DNA of 64,000 nucleotides from Antribacter soli (GCF_021568775.1 NZ_JAKGSG010000007.1:26151-90150), one strand, 5' to 3'. Counted from the stretch's first letter, positions 36,743 to 45,734 are shown. Program-made: numbers and translations. Notes: generated by a model not told the origin, from the sequence alone.

Positions 36743-37837
36743 TCAGCTCCTCGTCTCGTCGTGCGGCCAGTCGTGCCCGCCGTCGTCCGGCCCGCCCGGC
36801 ACGCGGGCCGAGGCCCGTCGCCCGCCGTCGCCGCCGCCGTCGCCGTCCGTCGCCACCGCGCCGCGGCGGGACGCACCCTCCCGGCCGAGCACCGCCGCAC
36901 CGACCGCGGCGACGGGCACGCCCTGGGGCGCGATCCGCACCCGCTCGTGCAGGGCGAGGGACGTGAGGAACGGCGATCCCTCGGCCTGCTCGTGCAGGGC
37001 GTCCTGCACCGCCTCGAGCAGCGGCTCCCCGAGCTGGGACACCCCACCGCCGAGGACGACGTGGCGCACGTCGACCGTCAGGACGAGCAGCCGCACGGCG
37101 CTCGCCACGGCGCCCGCGAACCGCGCCTTGACGGCGACGGCGCCCGGGTCGCCGGCGGCGGCCGCCTCGAACAGCTCGACCGGGGAGGGCTTGCCGTGCA
37201 CCGCGGGCCACGCGGTGGCGAGCGCGGTGCCGGACGCGAACATCTCGAGGCAGCCGCGCTGCCCGCACGCGCACTCCGGCCCGGCCGGGTCGATCGGCAC
37301 GTGCCCGATCTCGCCCGCGGCACCGCTGACGCCGCGCCGCAGGTCGCCCTCGAGCACCAGGCCGGCCGCGAGGCCCGTGCCGAGGGCGACGAAGGCGAGA
37401 TCCTCGCTCTGCGGGGCGGCGCCGGCCGCCCGATGGTGCACGGGCGTGTCCCGCTCCAGCAGGTGTGCCGCACCCACCGCGGCCACGTTGAGGTCGTTCT
37501 CGACCACGACCGGCACGCCGTCGATCTCGGCCGACAGCAGGTCGGCGAGCGGCAGCTCGGACCCGTCCACCCCGAGGTTCACGGCGTGCCGCACGGTGCC
37601 CGCGGCGTGGTCGACGATGCCGGGGATGCCGAGCCCCACGCCCGCGACCCGCGCGAGGGTGGTGCCGCCCAGGTCCACGAGGTCACGCACTGCCTGAGCC
37701 GCGCCGGCGACCACACCCTCCGCCCCGCGGACGGTGGGGCGGCGCACCTGGGCGACCACTGCGCCGTCGGGCCCGAGGAGGGCGCCCAGGATCTTGGTGC
37801 CGCCGATGTCGAGACCGATCGTGTATGACGCCCCCAT
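36743..37837 (-). CDS. ROK-family sugar kinase, probable N-acetylglucosamine or glucose kinase
   Basis: This 364-residue ROK kinase has the ATP motif LDIGGTK (9-15), the catalytic Asp115 in VVENDLNVAA, and the zinc-binding cluster His179...CACGQRGC (Cys189, Cys191, Cys196). The last 45 residues are a Gly/Asp/Arg-rich tail with no match to the family. It lies between a DasABC-type importer and nagB, so GlcNAc is the most likely substrate; glucokinase activity cannot be excluded. ATG at 37835-37837 overlaps the permease stop by one base (TGATG), so it is translationally coupled. Confidence 0.86.
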   Translation of the reverse strand: MGASYTIGLDIGGTKILGALLGPDGAVVAQVRRPTVRGAEGVVAGAAQAVRDLVDLGGTTLARVAGVGLGIPGIVDHAAGTVRHAVNLGVDGSELPLADLLSAEIDGVPVVVENDLNVAAVGAAHLLERDTPVHHRAAGAAPQSEDLAFVALGTGLAAGLVLEGDLRRGVSGAAGEIGHVPIDPAGPECACGQRGCLEMFASGTALATAWPAVHGKPSPVELFEAAAAGDPGAVAVKARFAGAVASAVRLLVLTVDVRHVVLGGGVSQLGEPLLEAVQDALHEQAEGSPFLTSLALHERVRIAPQGVPVAAVGAAVLGREGASRRGAVATDGDGGGDGGRRASARVPGGPDDGGHDWPHDETRS

Positions 37838-38736
37838 CAGCCCTTCACCGCGCCGGACACGAGGCCGCCGGTCATCCGGTTCTGGACGAACAGGAAGAAC
37901 ACGATGACAGGCAGGGCGATGAGCGCGGAGGCAGCCATGACCTGGCCCCAGTCCACGCCCTGGTTGGCGCTCGCGCTGAGGAAGGACCGCAGCCACAGCG
38001 GCAGGGTCTTCGCGCTCTCGGCGGGCAGGGCGATGAGCGCCACCGTGAACTCGTTCCAGGCCTGCAGGAACGCGTACACGCCGGACGCGACGAGGCCCGG
38101 AGCGAGCAAGGGCAGGGTGATCCGCCAGAACGCCTGGCTGCGGGACAGCCCGTCGACCATCGCGGCCTCCTCCAGCTCGGCGGGGACCCCCGCGACGAAG
38201 CCGCGCAGCATCCAGATCGTGAAGGGGACGACGCAGGCGGTGTAGATGATCGTCGGGCCGACGACCGTGTTGAGCAGGCTCATCCCCGCGAGAAGCTTGT
38301 ACTGCGCGATGAACAGGCCCTCGGCCGGGAGCATCTGGATGAACAGGATCGCCACGACGAACGCCTTGCGGCCGCGGAACCGGAACCGGCTGATCGCGAG
38401 CGCCGCGAGGAACGCGAAGATCAGCACGAGCAGGACGGTGAGCAGCGTGATCGCCAGGCTCATGCGCAGCGCGGACAGGAAGGACGACCCGGCCACGACG
38501 CGCTCGTAGTTCAGCAGCGTCCCGTTCACGGGGAAGAACGTGGGGGTGCCGGCGCGCAGGCGCGCGTTCGGCAGCAGGGACGAGGTCACCATCCAGTAGA
38601 CGGGGAACGCCCAGACCGCGGCTGCGGCCACGGCCACGAGGGCCAGCGACCAGCGCCCGAGGGGCACCTTCCGGCGGCGCTGCCCGACGGCGGTGGGCCA
38701 GGCGGATGGCCCGGCGGGTGCGACGGTGGCGGTCAT
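37837..38736 (-). CDS. Sugar ABC transporter permease, MalG/DasC type (cassette 1)
   Basis: This 299-residue inner-membrane permease has six transmembrane segments and the EAA loop EEAAMVDGLSRSQAFWRITLPLLAPG that docks the ATPase. It belongs to the carbohydrate-uptake-1 family and pairs with the permease at 38733-39692. Its C-terminus NRMTGGLVSGAVKG is nearly identical to that of the cassette 2 permease at 42503-43438 (NKMTGGLVSGAVKG), showing common origin. ATG at 38734-38736 overlaps its partner by 4 bases. Confidence 0.92.
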   Translation of the reverse strand: MTATVAPAGPSAWPTAVGQRRRKVPLGRWSLALVAVAAAAVWAFPVYWMVTSSLLPNARLRAGTPTFFPVNGTLLNYERVVAGSSFLSALRMSLAITLLTVLLVLIFAFLAALAISRFRFRGRKAFVVAILFIQMLPAEGLFIAQYKLLAGMSLLNTVVGPTIIYTACVVPFTIWMLRGFVAGVPAELEEAAMVDGLSRSQAFWRITLPLLAPGLVASGVYAFLQAWNEFTVALIALPAESAKTLPLWLRSFLSASANQGVDWGQVMAASALIALPVIVFFLFVQNRMTGGLVSGAVKG

Positions 38737-39692
38737 GCCTCGTCCTCCTTGAGCAGGTTGCGCACGTACGGCCACGTCAGCACGATCGTGAGCGCCAGGA
38801 CGAACAGCGACACGGCCGCGGCCCCGCCGAAGTCCTGGCTGCCGACGCCGAGCTGATAGATGAACGTGCCGAGCAGGTTCGTCTCGCCGACGGGGGCGCC
38901 GGAGTCCTGCAACAGCTTGATCTGGGCGAAGACGCGCAGGTCCCAGATGATCTGCAGCAGGAACACGACGGAGACGACGGGCCGGATGGTCGGCAGGACG
39001 ATCAGCCAGAAGGACTGCACGCGGCTCGCGCCGTCGAGCGAGGCCGCCTCGAGCACGTCGCCCGAGACCTGGGTCAGCGCCGCGTAGACCGACAGCGCCA
39101 CGAAGGGCACCGACATCCACACGATGATGATCGTCGCGACCAGGAAGAAGGAGAGCGGCGTGGCCAGCCAGCCGTGGCCGGCGAACTGCTCGAAACCCAT
39201 CCGGACGAGGAGCCAGTTCACGACGCCGGTGCGGAAGTCGAACATCCACTTCCAGACGGTGACGGCGGCGACCAGCGGCATGGCCCACGCGAGGAGCAGC
39301 GCCACCTGGAGAACCACTCGCGCCCACGTCGGGACGGCCTTGAGCAGCAGCGCCAGCAGGATGCCGAGCACCAGCGTCACGATCGCGTTCACCAGGCAGA
39401 AGACGACCGAGCGCGCCACCACGGCCCACAGGTCGTCGGAGGTGAAGATCTCGACGTAGTTGGCGAGGCCGACGAAGGTCGCCGGCTGGCCGAACTGCTG
39501 GGCCAGCCCGTACTCGCGCATCGACGTGAGGACCTGCCACCCGACGGGGTAGGCGAGGGCGACGAGGAGGGCGACGACAGAGGGCAGGATCAGGAAGTAC
39601 GGAAGCGGGTTGGTCTTGCGGCGCGGGGCGGTCGCAACGCTCGACGGGCGCGGCGCCGGCACTCTGGTACCGGTCGTCTCCGTGCGGGTCAT
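38733..39692 (-). CDS. Sugar ABC transporter permease, MalF/DasB type (cassette 1)
   Basis: This 319-residue permease has a cytoplasmic N-terminal tail, six transmembrane segments and an EAA loop (VLEAASLDGASRVQSFWLIVLPTIRP). With the permease at 37837-38736 it would form the heterodimeric channel for a mono- or oligosaccharide. It follows the binding-protein gene after a 69-base gap containing a large hairpin, likely lowering its expression relative to the binding protein. ATG at 39690-39692. Confidence 0.92.
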   Translation of the reverse strand: MTRTETTGTRVPAPRPSSVATAPRRKTNPLPYFLILPSVVALLVALAYPVGWQVLTSMREYGLAQQFGQPATFVGLANYVEIFTSDDLWAVVARSVVFCLVNAIVTLVLGILLALLLKAVPTWARVVLQVALLLAWAMPLVAAVTVWKWMFDFRTGVVNWLLVRMGFEQFAGHGWLATPLSFFLVATIIIVWMSVPFVALSVYAALTQVSGDVLEAASLDGASRVQSFWLIVLPTIRPVVSVVFLLQIIWDLRVFAQIKLLQDSGAPVGETNLLGTFIYQLGVGSQDFGGAAAVSLFVLALTIVLTWPYVRNLLKEDEA

Positions 39693-39712
39693 GGTGGTTC
39701 TCCCTCAGGGGC

Positions 39713-39745
39713 GGAGGCGGGGTCCGCGGCGCGGGCCCCGCCTCC
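39713..39745 (-). other. Intercistronic hairpin after binding-protein gene 1
   Basis: GGAGGCGGGG (39713-39722) pairs perfectly with CCCCGCCTCC (39736-39745), and an inner CCGCG/CGCGG stem extends it. It lies between the binding-protein and permease genes. Such hairpins usually attenuate transcription or protect the upstream mRNA, giving more binding protein than permease. Confidence 0.7.
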
Positions 39746-39761
39746 GGTCAGGTACGGAAGG

Positions 39762-41081
39762 TCAGCTGCCCGTGTTGAGGATCGGCGTGATCTTCTCGTC
39801 GTACTCGGCGGCCAGTGCGGCCACGTCACCGCCGTCGGCGATCTTCTGGAACAGCTCCTCGTAGACGAACTGGCCCTCGAGGGCCGCCCAGCCCGGCGCG
39901 GCCGGGGTGAGCTTCGAGGCCTGGGCGGTCTCGATCATCGTCTGGGCGAACTTGTCGTCGCCGAGCGCCGACGTGTAGTCGGAGTTGGCCGGGCCGAGGC
40001 CGTTCTCGCCGAGCATCGTCTGGTACTCCTCGGAGAAGATGATCCGAAGGAGGTTCTTGGCGAGCTCCGGCTGCTGCGACTGCGCGGAGATCGCGATGTT
40101 GGAGCCGCCCGCGAACACCGGCGCGACGCCACCGTCGACGCCGGGCAGGGCGAAGATGTCGAACTTGGTGGCGTCGACCATGCCGTCGCGCACCTCTTCG
40201 CCCTCGTCGTTCGTGACGAGGTCACCGATCGACCAGCGGGCCCAGCCCGGCGCCATGATCGTCGCCGCGGCCGGAGGCGTGGCGTCCGTGCCGTCGTTCA
40301 GGAAGTCCCAGTACGCCACGTCGCGCTCGGTCGAGGGGACGTTCGAGGCATTCTGGTACACGGCCTGCCACTGCTCGAGGCCGGCGATCGTCTTCGGGTC
40401 GGACAGCGTGGAGGTCCACTCGCCGCCGTCCTCGACGGCGAGCTCGCCGCCGTTCGCGAAGACCCAGGAGATGCCGTTGCGCCAGTCCTGGCCGCCCATG
40501 GCGAGGCCTGACTGCGTGTCCGTCTTGAGCTTGGCGACCGAGTCGCCGAACTCGGCGAGCGTCGTCGGCACCGTCAGCCCGGCGGCCGACCAGAGGTCCG
40601 CCCGGTAGAACATGTACCGCGAGCCGAAGTAGTACGGCAGCGCGTAGTTCTTCCCCTCGGCCGCGCCGACCTCGACGAAGGACGGGAGCAGCTTGTCGCC
40701 GCCCAGCTCGTCGTACATGTCGGAGATGTCGAGGAACGCACCCACCGTCGTGAACGTCGGGGACTGAGTGTTGCCGACCTCGACGACGTCGGGGGTGTTC
40801 TCCGCGTCGGGCAGCGCCGTGGTGAGGGAGGTGACCAGGTCGCCCCACTCCTGCTGCTCGATCGTGAGGGTCGAACCGGGGTTCTCCGCCTCGAACGTGG
40901 TCTTGAGGTATTCGCGCAGCTCGTCGGGCGTATCGCCGCCCGCGAGCCAGAGCGTGATCTCGGCCCCCTCAGGGGAGCCGTCGTCGGTGGCCTCCGGTGT
41001 GTCCCCCGAGCACGCGCTGAGCGCGAGTGCCAGGGTGATCGTCGACGCCACACCGACGCCGACGAGACGATTCTTGTTCAC
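39762..41081 (-). CDS. Sugar-binding lipoprotein of ABC transporter, DasA type (cassette 1)
   Basis: This 439-residue family 1 solute-binding lipoprotein has a signal peptide with lipobox ALSAC (Cys24). The mature part contains IEQQEWGDLVTSL, PDVVEVGNTQ, KNYALPYYFGSRYMFY and AGGSNIAISAQS. These resemble Streptomyces DasA, which binds N,N'-diacetylchitobiose, so GlcNAc or chitobiose is the best guess. GTG start at 41079-41081, with a GAGAGGAAGC leader shared with the paralogue at 44448-45734. It lies 28 bases after its ROK regulator gene in one operon. Confidence 0.9.
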   Translation of the reverse strand: MNKNRLVGVGVASTITLALALSACSGDTPEATDDGSPEGAEITLWLAGGDTPDELREYLKTTFEAENPGSTLTIEQQEWGDLVTSLTTALPDAENTPDVVEVGNTQSPTFTTVGAFLDISDMYDELGGDKLLPSFVEVGAAEGKNYALPYYFGSRYMFYRADLWSAAGLTVPTTLAEFGDSVAKLKTDTQSGLAMGGQDWRNGISWVFANGGELAVEDGGEWTSTLSDPKTIAGLEQWQAVYQNASNVPSTERDVAYWDFLNDGTDATPPAAATIMAPGWARWSIGDLVTNDEGEEVRDGMVDATKFDIFALPGVDGGVAPVFAGGSNIAISAQSQQPELAKNLLRIIFSEEYQTMLGENGLGPANSDYTSALGDDKFAQTMIETAQASKLTPAAPGWAALEGQFVYEELFQKIADGGDVAALAAEYDEKITPILNTGS

Positions 41082-41109
41082 TGGGTGCTTCCTCTCGTTC
41101 TGGCACAGC

Positions 41110-42264
41110 TCAGGAGACGCCGAGCTGGGCGGACAGGACGAGGACGGCGGCGCCCGAGAGCACCACGTCCTCGTCCAGGGTGGCCATCCGGATCTGGAGG
41201 TCGACGTTGATCGCCGGCATCGTCCGTTCGCGGATGGTCTGCGCCACGGCCTCTCGCAGGGCGCCGTCGAGCAGGTCGCGGGGACCGCTCAGCAGCACCT
41301 CGGCGAGGTTGAGCGCGCTGACGACAGGAGCCAGGGTCACTCCCAGCACCCTGCCCGCCGACGCCAGGGCGGCGTCGGCCGACTCCGCGTCCTTGCCCGC
41401 CACCGCGCGCCGGAGCGCGGGGACGGACAGGACGGTCTCCAGGCAGCCGCGGCGCCCGCAGGCGCACGACTCGCCGTCGTCGACCACGGTGATGTGGCCG
41501 AGCTCTCCGGCCGCGTGGCCGTGACCGTGGACGCGGACGCCGTCCACGACGATGCCCGCGCCGACGCCCTCCCCCACCGTGAGCACGAGCAGGCCCGAGG
41601 CCGCCCCGCCGTAGGTGAACTCGCCGAGCGCGGCGGTGTTGGCGTCGTTCGCGACGTGCACCGGCAGGCCGAGCCGCTCGCTGAGCAGCGCCGCCAGCGG
41701 CACGTCGTACCAGCGCCGGTTCGGGGCCTCGACGACGCGGCCGCCGACGTCGATCACGCCGGGCGAGCCGATGCCGACGCCGATGACCGGCTGGGTCGCG
41801 GCGGCCAGCAGCCGGCGCAGGAACCTCGTGAGGAGGTCGACGAGCTCGTCGCCCGTCCGGCCGTCGATCGCGAGGCTGCGGCGCACCACGACCCCGCCCA
41901 TCAGGCTGAGCACGGCGCCGCGCATCTGGGCGTCGTCGGTGAGGTCCACCGCGACGATCTGGTAAGCGTCGGTGCGCAGGCCCACGAGGATCGCGGGCTT
42001 GCCGACGCGCTGACCGGGACGGGTGCCGAGCTCCTCGACGAGGCCCTCGGCGATGAGCACCGAGACCAGGTCGGAGATCGTGACCCGCGTGAGAGCCGTG
42101 GCCCGTGCCAGGTCGGCACGGGAGGTGGGGCCCTGGTGGAAGAGGTGCTGCAGCACGAGCGCGCGGTTGTGCGCCCGGGCATGCTCGGGGAGCACCTTCG
42201 ACGTCGCGCGCAGCCTGTTCCCCAGACTCCGCTCGGAGCTGCTGCGTCCTGTCGCCGTCGTCAT
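41110..42264 (-). CDS. ROK-family transcriptional repressor
   Basis: This 384-residue regulator has an N-terminal winged helix (about 30-80; HQGPTSRADLARATALTRVTISDL) fused to a ROK sugar-binding domain with VANDANTAALGEF and a zinc motif CACGRRGCLE. It is of the NagC/XylR type. It is the first gene of an operon followed by binding protein, permeases, kinase and nagB. A predicted promoter overlaps a 19-base operator that also occurs before the second ABC cassette. This suggests autoregulation and control of both. The predicted transcript start is within a base or two of the ATG (42262-42264), so the message may be leaderless. Confidence 0.9.
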   Translation of the reverse strand: MTTATGRSSSERSLGNRLRATSKVLPEHARAHNRALVLQHLFHQGPTSRADLARATALTRVTISDLVSVLIAEGLVEELGTRPGQRVGKPAILVGLRTDAYQIVAVDLTDDAQMRGAVLSLMGGVVVRRSLAIDGRTGDELVDLLTRFLRRLLAAATQPVIGVGIGSPGVIDVGGRVVEAPNRRWYDVPLAALLSERLGLPVHVANDANTAALGEFTYGGAASGLLVLTVGEGVGAGIVVDGVRVHGHGHAAGELGHITVVDDGESCACGRRGCLETVLSVPALRRAVAGKDAESADAALASAGRVLGVTLAPVVSALNLAEVLLSGPRDLLDGALREAVAQTIRERTMPAINVDLQIRMATLDEDVVLSGAAVLVLSAQLGVS

Positions 42265-42268
42265 GTTT

Positions 42269-42300
42269 GTTAGTAGACCTCCTTAACAGAGTGGTGTCCA
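42269..42300 (-). promoter_or_regulatory. Promoter with ROK operator, regulator operon
   Basis: On the minus strand, TGGACA (42295-42300), a 17-base spacer and TCTACT (42272-42277) form a good promoter. It overlaps GTTAGTAGACCTCCTTAAC (42269-42287), whose ends GTTA/TAAC are inverted. The block recurs almost unchanged at 45829-45860. Confidence 0.75.
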
Positions 42301-42421
42301 TCAACCCGGCGATGTCGTGATCGAACCGTGACATCGGGTCGGCGGCACAGCGACTCCTTCCGCCGTGCTCCCTGGGCGATGAGGCCGGACGTTGCGTCAG
42401 GAAGCTGACGAATCCGAGCCT

Positions 42422-42440
42422 GCCCCACACCGTGCGGGGC
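42422..42440 (-). terminator. Short hairpin after cassette 2, weak terminator candidate
   Basis: GCCCC...GGGGC arms (42422-42426 and 42436-42440), extended by one C-G pair past a mismatch, lie 62 bases beyond the permease stop. The rest of the 42301-42502 gap shows only the upstream part of the regulator promoter block. Confidence 0.35.
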
Positions 42441-42502
42441 GTCGCGCCGAGGGTACGCGGAACGGGACGAATCCGGGCGAGCGTGGTAGGGGCCGGTACC
42501 CG

Positions 42503-43438
42503 TCAGCCCTTGACCGCTCCCGACACCAGCCCGCCGGTCATCTTGTTGTTGACCAGCAGGAAGAAGATCACCACCGGCACCGCGATGAGCGTCGCGCCCG
42601 CCATCATGGCGCCCCAGTTGGTCGCCTGCGTGGCCTGCTGGAACGTCCGCAGCCACACGGGCAAGGTCATCGACTCGGGTCGCTGCATGATGATCAGCGC
42701 GATGACGAACTCGTTCCAGGCCTGGATCAGGGCGAAGACGCCCGTCGCGACCAGCCCGGGGGCGAGCAGCGGGAAGGTGATCCGCCAGAAGGCACCCGCC
42801 CGCGAGCAGCCGTCGATCATGGCCGCCTCCTCCAGCTCCGCCGGCACGCCGTTCACGAACCCGCGCAGCGTCCAGATCGTGAACGGCACCACGGCCGCGA
42901 TGTTCACGATCGACAGGCCGATGATCGTGTTGAGCATCTGCCAGCTGTCGATGATCCGGAAGATCGAGACGAACAGCGCCTCGCCCGGGAGCATCTGCAC
43001 CACGAGGATCAGGACGATGAACGTCCGCTTGCCCTTGAAGGAGAAGCGGGTCAGCGCGAGCGACGCCACGAACCCGAGCGCCATCGCGACCACCACGGTG
43101 ATCGCCGCGACGCCGAGGGAGTTCCACAGCGCAGGGATGAACGCCGACCGCGACTCGTCGAAGATCGCCGTGCGGTAGTTGTCCAGCGTGAAGACGTCGG
43201 GCGTCGGGAAGAAGTGCAGGTCGGACCCGCGGATCAGGCGGTTCGGCAGGAACGACGTGTTCAGCATCCAGTACACCGGGAACACCGAGAACACGAAGAC
43301 CACGACGGCCAGCGCCCCGTACACGACGTCACCCACGCGGCGCCGGGCTCCCCCGCGCTTCCTGGCCCGCACCGGCGCGGCGGACAGCGGGCGCGCCCCG
43401 AGCTCCGCGTGCACGCCTGGGCTCTCGACGACGGTCAC
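42503..43438 (-). CDS. Sugar ABC transporter permease, MalG/DasC type (cassette 2)
   Basis: This 311-residue permease has six transmembrane segments, EAA loop EEAAMIDGCSRAGAFWRITFPLLAPG, and an end NKMTGGLVSGAVKG nearly identical to its cassette 1 counterpart. It pairs with the permease at 43435-44364. The start is GTG at 43436-43438, overlapping its partner's stop by 4 bases. It is the last gene of the second cassette. No ATPase gene follows. Confidence 0.92.
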   Translation of the reverse strand: MTVVESPGVHAELGARPLSAAPVRARKRGGARRRVGDVVYGALAVVVFVFSVFPVYWMLNTSFLPNRLIRGSDLHFFPTPDVFTLDNYRTAIFDESRSAFIPALWNSLGVAAITVVVAMALGFVASLALTRFSFKGKRTFIVLILVVQMLPGEALFVSIFRIIDSWQMLNTIIGLSIVNIAAVVPFTIWTLRGFVNGVPAELEEAAMIDGCSRAGAFWRITFPLLAPGLVATGVFALIQAWNEFVIALIIMQRPESMTLPVWLRTFQQATQATNWGAMMAGATLIAVPVVIFFLLVNNKMTGGLVSGAVKG

Positions 43439-44364
43439 AGCTCCTCCTCCCGCACCGTGCGGCGCACGTAGTAGAACGACAGGCCGAGCATGATGAACAC
43501 GAAGATCACGCCGATCGCGCCGGCGAGGCCGTAGTGCCCCTGGGCCATGCCCGTCTGGTAGATGTAGACCCCGATCGTGTTCGTCTGCTCCCGGTCGCCG
43601 CCGATGCCCTGCAGCGCGAAGACCTGGGTGAACACCCGCAGGTCCCAGATCATCGACAGCACCACGAGCACCGTGACGATGCTGCTGACGAACGGCAGCT
43701 GGATCAGGCGGAAGCGCTGGAAACCGTTGGCACCGTCCAGCTCGGCAGCCTCGAGGACCTCGCCGGGGATCTGCGTGAGCCCCGCGTAGAGCGTGAAGGT
43801 GACGAAGGGCAGTGCGCCCCAGACGATGATGAACGTCAGGATCATGAAGAACGTCAGCGGGTCCAGCAGCCACGAGTGGCCCATCCAGCTCTCCCCGGTG
43901 ACCCGGGTGAGGAGGTTGTTCACGACGCCGTACTCGGTGTCGAAGATCCAGCCCCACACGATGGTCCCGGCGAGCGTGGGCATCGCCCACGCGAAGAGCA
44001 GGCCCACGGTGACGAGGGTGCGCAGCACCTTGCCCACGCGGATCATCAGCAGCGCGACGAGCATGCCGAGCACCATGGTCAGCGTCACGCAGGCGGCCAT
44101 GAAGACGACGCTGCGCAGCAGCACCGTCCAGAAGCCGTCGACGTCGGACAGCACGTCGACGTAGTTCTGCAGGCCGACCCACTCGGCGGGCATGCCCATG
44201 AGCTGGGCGCGCTCGTACTCCTGGAAGGACATCACGAGCAGGCGTACGACCGGGTAGCCGGTCATGACGCCGAGCAGGGCGACACTCCCGGAGAGCAGCA
44301 GCCACGGCATCACCGGCAGACGCCGGCGGCGGGCAAGGGGTACGGGGGTTGTGGTGAGGGTCAT
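43435..44364 (-). CDS. Sugar ABC transporter permease, MalF/DasB type (cassette 2)
   Basis: This 309-residue permease has six transmembrane segments and an EAA loop (EVLEAAELDGANGFQRFRLIQLPFV). It is a close paralogue of the permease at 38733-39692; both contain QNYVDVLSDVD/LANYVEIFTSDD-like and WKWMFDF/WGWIFDT stretches. It lies after a binding-protein gene and a strong hairpin, in the same order as cassette 1. ATG at 44362-44364. Confidence 0.92.
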   Translation of the reverse strand: MTLTTTPVPLARRRRLPVMPWLLLSGSVALLGVMTGYPVVRLLVMSFQEYERAQLMGMPAEWVGLQNYVDVLSDVDGFWTVLLRSVVFMAACVTLTMVLGMLVALLMIRVGKVLRTLVTVGLLFAWAMPTLAGTIVWGWIFDTEYGVVNNLLTRVTGESWMGHSWLLDPLTFFMILTFIIVWGALPFVTFTLYAGLTQIPGEVLEAAELDGANGFQRFRLIQLPFVSSIVTVLVVLSMIWDLRVFTQVFALQGIGGDREQTNTIGVYIYQTGMAQGHYGLAGAIGVIFVFIMLGLSFYYVRRTVREEEL

Positions 44365-44388
44365 GCGTTCCGTCCTCGTTCACGAAGC

Positions 44389-44428
44389 GGGTCCGCCCGG
44401 CGCCGGTTGCCCGGCGCCGGGCGGGCCC
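44389..44428 (-). other. Intercistronic hairpin after binding-protein gene 2
   Basis: Arms of 18 bases (44389-44406 and 44411-44428) pair with a single mismatch around the loop TTGC. It lies between the binding-protein and permease genes, exactly as in cassette 1, but with a different sequence. It is likely a partial terminator or mRNA stabiliser. Confidence 0.75.
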
Positions 44429-44447
44429 CTCTGCGACAGGCGTCAGG

Positions 44448-45734
44448 TCAGGGGTTGAGGATCTCCTCGATCTGGGCGTCGAGGTCCTTGGCGACCGTCT
44501 CGACGTCCTCACCGGAGGCGATCTTCGTGAACGCGCTCGCCAGGAGGCCGGCGGCCTCGACGTCGGCCCACTTCGGCGAGGCCGGGGTGAGCCTGGCGTT
44601 GGCGGCCGCCTCGACGCCGGCGGCGGCGATCGGGTTGGTCTGGTCCACCGTGCCGGCGAGCGAGACCTTGGCCGGGACCAGGCCCGCCGCACCGATGATC
44701 GACTGGTACTCGTCGCTCAGGATGATCTGCAGCGCCTTGTAGGCCAGGTCGGGGTTCGGCGAGTTCTTCGCGATGGCGATGTTGGAGCCGCCGGCGAACG
44801 TCTGGGCGACGCCGCCGTCCTTGCCCGGGAGCGGGAAGGCGACCAGGTCAGAGCCGTAGGTCGAGGCGCAGCCGGGGACGCCGTCCTCCGCCTCGGGCTC
44901 CTCGGGAGCGTTGATGGACCACTGGATCCACGAGGGAGCCGAGAGGAACCCGACCTTGCCCTCGCAGAACGGCACCTGGAGGTCGGTCTCCTGACCGTCC
45001 TTCGGCGCGTTGGAGGTGGCGAACGCCTCCTGGATCTGCGTCAGGCCGGCGATGCCGCCCTCCGACGAGAAGCCGGCCTCCCACGTGCCGTCGTCCTTCG
45101 GCTCGGCGACGAAGCCGCCGTTCTCCCAGATGAAGGGCAGCGCGTTGTACCAGTCCTGGCCGGGCCAGTAGATGCCGGAACGGTCCGCCGTGTGCAGCCC
45201 GGCCGCCGTGGCGACGTACTCGTCGAGCGTGGTCGGCACCGGCGTGTCCCCGAGCACCTGCTTCGAGTAGAAGACGACGCGCGAACCGGAGTAGTACGGC
45301 AGGGCGTAGTGCTTGCCCTCCCAGTCTCCGGCCTCCACGAAGCCGGGCAGCAGGTCGTCGCCACCGAGCTCCTCGAACTGCTCGGCGGTGATCTCCTGGA
45401 AGTAGCCGGAGGAGGTGAACGCCGCCGCCTGCGTGTTACCGACCTCGACGAGGTCGGGGGCGTCGGACCCCGCCAGGGCGGCCGTGTACTTGTCGACGAG
45501 GCCGGTCCAGGACTGCTCCTCGATCGTCAGCGTGCTGCCCGGATTCTCGGCCTCGAACGTCTCCTTCAGGAGGGCGCGAGCCTCGTCGTTGGTGTCGGAC
45601 CCGACGAGCCACACGCGCACCTCACCGGTCGCGTCACCGCCGTCCGTGGGCTCCTCGTTGCCGCCGCACGCCGTCAGGGCGAGGGCCAGGGTGATCGTCG
45701 ACGCCGCGGCGACGACAAGTCGGTTCTTCTTCAC
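44448..45734 (-). CDS. Sugar-binding lipoprotein of ABC transporter, DasA type (cassette 2)
   Basis: This 428-residue lipoprotein (lipobox ALTAC, Cys23) is a paralogue of the one at 39762-41081: both have STITLALAL in the signal, FEAENPGSTLTIE, PDLVEVGNTQ/PDVVEVGNTQ, ALPYYSGSR and FAGGSNIAI. The ligand is probably a related GlcNAc oligosaccharide. GTG at 45732-45734 is chosen over an upstream in-frame ATG because GAGAGGAAGC lies directly before it, as in the paralogue. A promoter and ROK operator copy lies about 95 bases upstream. Confidence 0.9.
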   Translation of the reverse strand: MKKNRLVVAAASTITLALALTACGGNEEPTDGGDATGEVRVWLVGSDTNDEARALLKETFEAENPGSTLTIEEQSWTGLVDKYTAALAGSDAPDLVEVGNTQAAAFTSSGYFQEITAEQFEELGGDDLLPGFVEAGDWEGKHYALPYYSGSRVVFYSKQVLGDTPVPTTLDEYVATAAGLHTADRSGIYWPGQDWYNALPFIWENGGFVAEPKDDGTWEAGFSSEGGIAGLTQIQEAFATSNAPKDGQETDLQVPFCEGKVGFLSAPSWIQWSINAPEEPEAEDGVPGCASTYGSDLVAFPLPGKDGGVAQTFAGGSNIAIAKNSPNPDLAYKALQIILSDEYQSIIGAAGLVPAKVSLAGTVDQTNPIAAAGVEAAANARLTPASPKWADVEAAGLLASAFTKIASGEDVETVAKDLDAQIEEILNP

